Shown here in pieces: positions 6,464 through 10,444 of a stretch of 10,444 nt of DNA (the first letter of the stretch is position 1; every line of letters begins with the position of its first letter). Source of the DNA: Planctomycetaceae bacterium (lineage in GTDB: Bacteria; Planctomycetota; Planctomycetia; Pirellulales; Thermoguttaceae); NCBI GenBank assembly GCA_031278315.1, contig JAITKS010000151.1:1-10444 (forward strand). The letters are read 5' to 3'. The position numbers and the translations under genes were made by a program. The notes below the pieces were generated by a model, which worked only from the letters and a program-made list of their open reading frames with translations, did not search any database and was not told where the DNA came from.

Positions 6464-7753
6464 ATGAAAATTAGTAGAAAAGCATTTACACTTATCGAAT
6501 TGCTGGTTGTAATCGGAATAATTGGTATTCTGATAGCTATACTTTTACCGGCAGTCCAATCGGCTCGTGAGGCTGCACGGCGTTTGTATTGTTCAAATAA
6601 CATGAAACAAATGGCGTTAGCGGTTCACATGTTTAGTGACACCAACAATGGATTACCGCCGGTTTGTATTTTCGCAGGCAGACCGACAATTCACATGATA
6701 CTTTGGCCGTACATTGAAAAACAAGCATTATACGACATGGCAAAAGAAGCTGGTCTTTTCGAGATGAACACTAATGCTGTAATCTGCAACGATTATTGGT
6801 GGCGAAGATTGACAGATGAGCAAAAGAAAATTTATGCGTCGGTTTCTATTTATCGTTGTCCTTCAAGTAATGGTTCGTACTCGCACAAAGAGCGGAAAAG
6901 AAATGACGGTACCGATAGAGGAAGAGGCTGCAGAGGTCCGACAACTGATTATATTACGTTAATTGTCAAACAAGCTGTTGCAGGACCAAATGAAATAAGT
7001 AACAACGGCGGGACACCAAATACAATACGAGGCTGGAATTTGTATAATGCTCAGCATGTCGGAGGAATTTACGGCGATCCGAAATATTTTTACGGCCCCT
7101 TTCGTGTGGCAAGTATAAGATATGAAAAACGTGCAAATGGTTGGCCGGATTTCATGGAACAAACTAAATCATGTGCGAAAGGAATAACAGGTTGGGAACC
7201 AAGAGATTCAATGGCATGGTGGATAGACGGCGCGTCGAATCAATTGATTTTCGCCGAAAAACATATTCCGTCGTGGGCTTTATACGGGAACTCCGGACGT
7301 GACGCTGAATCGTGGAACGGAGGATATCAAGTAACTGAGTATCCGTATTTTCACACTTGGATGGCAACAAATATCGCAAGACATGTTACTGATGTTCCGC
7401 ATTTATTTGCAACAAGTCCAAACGACCCAATTACAATGAAACCGAATGCAGGAAGACAAAGATTTCCTAATTTATGTCTCGAAGACGCCGACAGAAGAGA
7501 TTGGGAAGATAACGCACAATATAACAATCGATTAAACGAGAAAAGAACTGATACATACAATGAATTGAATCTTTCTTTAGGAAGCGCACATCCGGGAGTA
7601 GTTATGTTCGCAAGAGGTGACGGCTCTGTACATGCAATTTCAAAAAGCACAAAACCAAGCATAATTGTAAATCTAACAAGAGTTGACGAAGGAACACAAT
7701 GGAGCGTCCTAGATAACAGAGATGCAGACAATCGACCGCGCGAAGAAAGATAA
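6464..7753 (+). CDS. DUF1559 pseudopilin-like protein with prepilin leader and H-X9-DG motif
   Basis: The 429-residue protein starts with a type IV prepilin leader, MKISRKA|FTLIELLVV. Cleavage by prepilin peptidase is expected between Ala7 and Phe8, with Glu12 at the conserved +5 position, followed by one membrane helix (about 10-30). ILLPAVQSAREAARR and the block around NNMKQMALAVHMF are the hallmark of the planctomycete DUF1559 (SBP_bac_10) family. Near the C-terminus, GSAHPG with His376 and Asp386-Gly387 gives an exact H-X9-DG motif. YRCPSS (130-135) and ASNQLIFAEK (257-266) fit family positions. These proteins are highly expanded in planctomycetes and are thought to form pseudopilin-like surface structures; the precise role is not known. 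GAGG 7 nt upstream supports the ATG. It stands alone, with a decayed IS630 element immediately downstream. Confidence 0.93.
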   Translation: MKISRKAFTLIELLVVIGIIGILIAILLPAVQSAREAARRLYCSNNMKQMALAVHMFSDTNNGLPPVCIFAGRPTIHMILWPYIEKQALYDMAKEAGLFEMNTNAVICNDYWWRRLTDEQKKIYASVSIYRCPSSNGSYSHKERKRNDGTDRGRGCRGPTTDYITLIVKQAVAGPNEISNNGGTPNTIRGWNLYNAQHVGGIYGDPKYFYGPFRVASIRYEKRANGWPDFMEQTKSCAKGITGWEPRDSMAWWIDGASNQLIFAEKHIPSWALYGNSGRDAESWNGGYQVTEYPYFHTWMATNIARHVTDVPHLFATSPNDPITMKPNAGRQRFPNLCLEDADRRDWEDNAQYNNRLNEKRTDTYNELNLSLGSAHPGVVMFARGDGSVHAISKSTKPSIIVNLTRVDEGTQWSVLDNRDADNRPREER

Positions 7754-7772
7754 AATAATTTGAAAGATTGAA

Positions 7773-8360
7773 TATTATACCATTCTTACTTTATAATCCG
7801 TCTTGACGTGTATTTTATGAATAGTTATTATTTGTGAGTTGTTTTTAATTCGTCAACAACAAAACAATTTTAATTATGAGTTACAATATCTCTCAAGATC
7901 AAATTCAGGAACTTTAAACGCAATATTGCAAGAATCGCGGTCATCGTTTTTCGGATCGTATTCGTGTAGTGATTTCGCTTGCTCGCGGATATCAAGTTTC
8001 AGATCTTGCTTTAATTTTTATGCTTGACTGCGATACTATTCGTCGTTATTTTCGTCTGGTATAAAAAAGGCAGTATCAATTGTTTTGTAGAAGAGTATCG
8101 CACAAAATTGGGAAAAATAATATTCGTTTTTCTACCTCCGTATTGGCCAAATCTGAATATTGTCGAAAGAATTTTGGAAATTTTTCAAAAATAAAATCCT
8201 GTACAATAAATATTATGAAAAGTTCGCGCAATTTTCTGAAGCATGTTTAGGCTTCTTTAAAAATATAAAGAAGTACAAGAATGAATTACAGACTCTACTC
8301 ACCGAAAAATTCCGCATCACAAAAAAAATTACCGAATTTTAAAGTAGAAAGAGTATATAT
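7773..8360 (+). mobile_element. Decayed IS630-family element
   Basis: The left end (7773-7800, with CTTACTTTATAATCCG) and the right end (8331-8360, with ACCGAATTTTAAAGTAGAAA) are imperfect inverted repeats of about 28 bp. The outer ends are TA-rich, as expected for a family that targets TA dinucleotides. Inside is a broken transposase gene (7876-8342) preceded by a leader of about 100 bp that is nearly identical to 9964-10060. At about 590 bp it is roughly half the size of an intact IS630 element, mainly because the central catalytic part is deleted. Confidence 0.8.
7876..8342 (+). pseudogene. IS630-family transposase, internally deleted, with stops and a frameshift
   Basis: From ATG 7876 the frame reads MSYNISQDQIQEL, then a TAA at 7915, and continues in the same frame as QYCKNRGHRFSDRIRVVISL and ARGYQVSDLALIFMLDCDTI, a helix-turn-helix DNA-binding domain. 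A second stop is at 8062. After a large deletion the C-terminal catalytic segment appears near 8130 as LPPYWPNLNIVER, whose glutamate is the third acidic residue of the DDE triad. A one-base shift near 8170 moves to the frame FWKFFKNKILYNKYY ... LLTEKFRI, ending at 8342. The first two catalytic aspartates are missing with the deleted centre. An intact gene would be around 1 kb; this copy cannot be active. Confidence 0.85.
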
Positions 8361-8372
8361 TACTTTTTTTAT

Positions 8373-8401
8373 TTGACTACAGAATAAAAATAACCTAATA
8401 T
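8373..8401 (+). promoter_or_regulatory. Sigma-70-type promoter of the lipoprotein gene
   Basis: TTGACT (8373-8378) and TAATAT (8396-8401) are spaced by exactly 17 bp, each one base from consensus. Transcription would start near 8408 and give a leader of about 62 nt. The -35 box lies only about 12 bp beyond the right end of the IS630 remnant. Confidence 0.6.
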
Positions 8402-8413
8402 TAATGCATTAGA

Positions 8414-8432
8414 CATAGCAACAGGCGCTATG
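8414..8432 (+). other. 5'-leader hairpin
   Basis: CATAGC (8414-8419) and GCTATG (8427-8432) form a perfect 6-bp stem with a 7-nt loop, at the start of the predicted leader of the lipoprotein mRNA. It might stabilise the transcript or be a regulator site; nothing further can be read. Confidence 0.3.
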
Positions 8433-8469
8433 CCGTTAAATTTCAACTTAAAAATAGGAAACTAGAAAA

Positions 8470-9132
8470 ATGAAAAAATTTTTAACACTAATTTTTGTAG
8501 GATTGTATGTGTGTCTTGTTAGCGGATGTTGTTGCTGTTCAAGTAACCCTAATAATCCAACAACAACAACAACACAAAACGGACCATACTTAACGGTAAC
8601 GATGTTAAGTACTTTGGGAAACAGATATTTATACGTTACAACTCGACCAATTGAACCTATCGAATATGTTTGGGTAGAATCAGATGAATATAGCGATAGT
8701 GGTCACTATTTTGGTGAGTATAATACATCAAACCAAACGGTACCACACGTAACAGAATGGTCTGATGGGAGTAAAACATTGACTGTCGGTGCTTTTGAAA
8801 ATGCTACTTATACGCATACAGAAACCGGCGAATTTAATGATGATCAGTTCGTTATCAAAACTAATGCACCTATACAACCTAGCAATACGCGGTGGGTAGG
8901 AACAGCACCGAATAATTTGACTATAGCAGATTATAACGATTACGCCCCAGAAATATTAATTATGACATGGATAATAAATTTCGCTGATAATACTGATACA
9001 GACTATGTTCCTACACGCGGCGGTTATTCATTGAAAAATCGCCCAAACAACGAAACTAATAACGATGATGACAACGACACTGAAGATGAGAATAATAATA
9101 TAACTACAAATGATGGTGTACCAGCATTTTAA
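8470..9132 (+). CDS. Hypothetical lipoprotein with Cys cluster and acidic Asn/Asp tail
   Basis: I do not recognise a family. The 220-residue product has a lipoprotein signal: a short basic start, a hydrophobic core, and lipobox VSGC with Cys20 as the lipidated residue, directly followed by three more cysteines (20-23). A Pro/Asn/Thr-rich spacer comes next, including a run of five threonines at 31-35. Residues 38-190 look like a folded, probably beta-rich domain with many Tyr, Thr and Trp and no further cysteines. Residues 191-213 are low-complexity Asn/Asp/Glu, possibly calcium-binding or simply disordered. AGGA 10 nt before the ATG and the promoter at 8373-8401 support expression. It is a single gene between two decayed mobile elements. 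Probable cell-surface or periplasmic location; function unknown. Confidence 0.8.
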   Translation: MKKFLTLIFVGLYVCLVSGCCCCSSNPNNPTTTTTQNGPYLTVTMLSTLGNRYLYVTTRPIEPIEYVWVESDEYSDSGHYFGEYNTSNQTVPHVTEWSDGSKTLTVGAFENATYTHTETGEFNDDQFVIKTNAPIQPSNTRWVGTAPNNLTIADYNDYAPEILIMTWIINFADNTDTDYVPTRGGYSLKNRPNNETNNDDDNDTEDENNNITTNDGVPAF

Positions 9133-9222
9133 TTTGTATTACAACAATTATTTTAATATATTCAGTGGAATTTTTGTAAACATGTTAGAACACAAATAAT
9201 CACCAATGTAGAGACACTGAAA

Positions 9223-9545
9223 TATTATACTTCTTGTACTTTAAAATTCGTTTTTTATTTTATAATTAAAAATATTGTCAATAAACATTGCAATAGTTTT
9301 GAGTAAATACAACTTGTTTTCGAGTCAAAAAATGTCCACGAATTCGCCCCGTAGGGGTAATCAGCCATAACGTAGGGTAATGCCCTACTGTATGGTTTCA
9401 CCTTTGAAATAAAGCCCTGAAAGGACACAAGCCCAAAGATCATAATCTTGTTGCTGTTGCTCTTACAGGGTTTGGGCGTTTTATATTTGTTACGTATGGC
9501 GTTATCCAACGCTAATGCTAGTTGCCCCTTCAGGGCGATTTCAGT
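9223..9545. mobile_element. MITE-like non-coding element, copy B, degraded
   Basis: The left end at 9223-9250 contains TTGTACTTTAAAATTCG, as in copy A. The following stretch of about 110 bp aligns to 461-572 with scattered changes, including AAAATATTGTCAATAAACAT followed by TGCAATA. The hairpin block (9345-9538) is present but eroded: the perfect stem of copy A around CGTAGGGC has become CGTATGGC...ATCCAACG (9493-9511). About 65 extra bases (9346-9413) bring an additional GTAGGG/CCCTAC hairpin (9372-9388). No right inverted end is recognisable after 9545. Short open frames here on either strand are by-products of the repeat. Confidence 0.6.
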
Positions 9546-9556
9546 GAAATTTTCTA

Positions 9557-9587
9557 TTACAATATTTGTTGCAAAAATATTTTGTAA
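9557..9587. other. AT-rich imperfect palindrome
   Basis: TTACAATATTT pairs imperfectly with AAAATATTTTGTAA across 9557-9587. It may be the eroded border of the preceding repeat element. From here to 9963 the sequence is AT-rich with no gene, RNA gene or further clear structure that I can support. Confidence 0.3.
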
Positions 9588-9963
9588 TAAAATCTTTCCG
9601 CTAGTATATTACAAAAATTTTATTTACCGTTTACTCCCCCTTGTACAATAATAATTTTTGATATAATGACTAACTAACTTTTTATTACGAAATGCTATTT
9701 AGTTAAGAGCAGCTATGAATTTTATGATATACTAAAACTAAAAATATTACTTATCGAGTTATGTTTCTTTGTATTGACAGTTTTTTGAATTTCAATATCA
9801 CTTTGTATGAAAATTAATGACATACTTTCCACACTTGAAATTTCGATTTTTTAAAAGAACATAATATACATTTACATAAAAACACAAAAAACGAAATTAA
9901 AGCATACGGAAGATAATAAGGTTTGTTGAAACGATTAAAATATGTTTATGCAAATTTGGCTGA

Positions 9964-10098
9964 TATATACCTTTCTTACTTCATAATTTGTCTTGACGTT
10001 TATTTTATGAATAGTTATTATTTGCGAGTTGTTTTTAATTCGTCAACAACAATTTAATTATGAGTTATCATTTCACCAAAAAGCAAATTCGGATTTAA
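9964..10098 (+). mobile_element. Second IS630 left-end fragment with transposase start
   Basis: This stretch is close to identical to the left end and leader of the element at 7773, sharing for example TATTTTATGAATAGTTATTA and GTTTTTAATTCGTCAACAAC. It then starts a transposase frame at ATG 10060, MSYHFTKKQIRI, which stops at 10096-10098 (compare MSYNISQDQIQEL in the other copy). Nothing of the transposase remains after that. The fragment ends at the solitary element end at 10101. Confidence 0.7.
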
Positions 10099-10100
10099 AA

Positions 10101-10128
10101 ATATACTCATTGTACTTTAAAATTCGGT
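10101..10128 (+). repeat. Solitary IS630/MITE-type end
   Basis: ATATACTCATTGTACTTTAA continuing to AATTCGGT is the cleanest example of the shared end sequence. It is closest to the right end of copy A (743-767, inverse orientation). It points rightwards, but no partner end is found before the next gene, so it is either a remnant or the start of an element broken by the gene region. Confidence 0.6.
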
Positions 10129-10241
10129 TTTTTATAAATATACAAATTACGTTTCATGCTTGAATTTTCAGTATTTTTCGTAATCATATATAAAATTTTT
10201 ATAACCAATTTAATTTTTTAAAATTTCAAAAAAGAATTCCC

Positions 10242-10444
10242 ATGAAAACAAATTTTCTCTTTTCCATTATGACGTTTTTTTTCCTGTTCAATCTGACAGC
10301 TTTGGCACAGGAATCTGCTGGTACAATAGATGCGGTAACTCTTGAAAAATGGAGTAGTCCTTATCGCGGTTGGCATTATTATCCTGATCCGATTATTCCG
10401 TCCGATTATAAAATTCCAGACGCACCCGGGTTCAAAAATTACGA
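10242..10444 (+). CDS. Secreted protein, N-terminal part (3' end outside window)
   Basis: ATG at 10242 opens a frame that runs to the window edge (67 complete codons). Residues 1-22 form a classical Sec signal peptide, MKTNFLFSIMTFFFLFNLTALA, with a likely cut at ALA|Q. The mature start contains WSSPYRGWHYYPDPIIP, which reminds me of the opening of secreted planctomycete glycosidase-like proteins; this is recall, not alignment, and the catalytic part is not in view. AAAGAA 5 nt upstream is a weak ribosome-binding site. The frame is not among long complete ORFs only because it is cut by the window end. Confidence 0.7.
   Translation, partial: MKTNFLFSIMTFFFLFNLTALAQESAGTIDAVTLEKWSSPYRGWHYYPDPIIPSDYKIPDAPGFKNY

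Noticed and set aside
6403..6603. A 66-residue minus-strand open frame upstream of the DUF1559 gene
   Set aside because: It overlaps the prepilin leader and ribosome-binding site on the other strand and has no signal of its own.
7351..7731. A 126-residue minus-strand open frame
   Set aside because: It is the antisense shadow of the DUF1559 gene, whose motifs are clear on the plus strand.
8160..8342. A 60-residue open frame starting at TTG
   Set aside because: It is the C-terminal piece of the broken IS630 transposase after the frameshift near 8170, not an independent gene.
9255..9651. Open frames on both strands (9255-9509 minus, 9448-9651 plus), the latter reading NANASCPFRA
   Set aside because: They lie on MITE-like copy B. 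The peptide is a typical by-product of GCCCTTTCAGGGC repeats that is often mis-annotated as a protein. Neither frame has a ribosome-binding site or a family match.

Overview
This AT-rich window most likely comes from a planctomycete. The strongest marker is the gene at 6464-7753, which has the paired signature of the planctomycete DUF1559 family: an FTLIELL prepilin leader running into LLPAVQSAREAARR, and a C-terminal H-X9-DG motif. The secreted N-terminus at the right edge and the many dispersed hairpin repeats fit the same phylum. No rRNA, tRNA or CRISPR array is visible.

Left third (1-4370): a defence-type region. It opens with the C-terminus of a probable type IIG restriction-modification enzyme (1-408, +). 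A 320-bp MITE-like element with GC-rich hairpins follows (448-768). Next is an M48 zinc metalloprotease lipoprotein (826-1845, -). A compact type II restriction-modification operon on the minus strand then has its own promoter (4337-4365), a cytosine-5 DNA methyltransferase (3157-4290), an HNH endonuclease 5 bp downstream (2222-3151), and a terminator-like hairpin (2125-2162). A perfect 31-bp direct repeat lies on each side of this operon (2171-2201 and 4659-4689). An inverted array of ACAGGAT repeats sits between the protease and the operon (1954-2124).

Middle (4370-7760): a gene-poor stretch with a nested stem-loop, a frameshifted IS4-like transposase fragment and a solitary element end. 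It is followed by an ABC transporter ATPase with no adjacent permease (5131-6063) and the DUF1559 pseudopilin-like gene (6464-7753).

Right third (7760-10444): mostly decayed mobile DNA around one lipoprotein gene (8470-9132) that has a good sigma-70-like promoter. An IS630-family remnant (7773-8360) keeps the N-terminal helix-turn-helix and the C-terminal catalytic-glutamate region but lacks the middle. A degraded second copy of the MITE-like element (9223-9545), a second fragment of the IS630 left end (9964-10098) and another solitary end (10101-10128) follow. The window ends inside a new secreted protein gene (10242 onward).

The unifying observation is one family of ends with core ACTTTAAAATTCGGT. 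It appears at the IS630 remnant, both MITE-like copies and two solitary sites, which suggests an IS630-type transposase once mobilised non-coding hairpin elements here. I see no complete new multi-gene system. The most notable items are the repeat-flanked restriction operon, its HNH enzyme with a duplicated DNA-binding-like module, and the IS630/MITE family.
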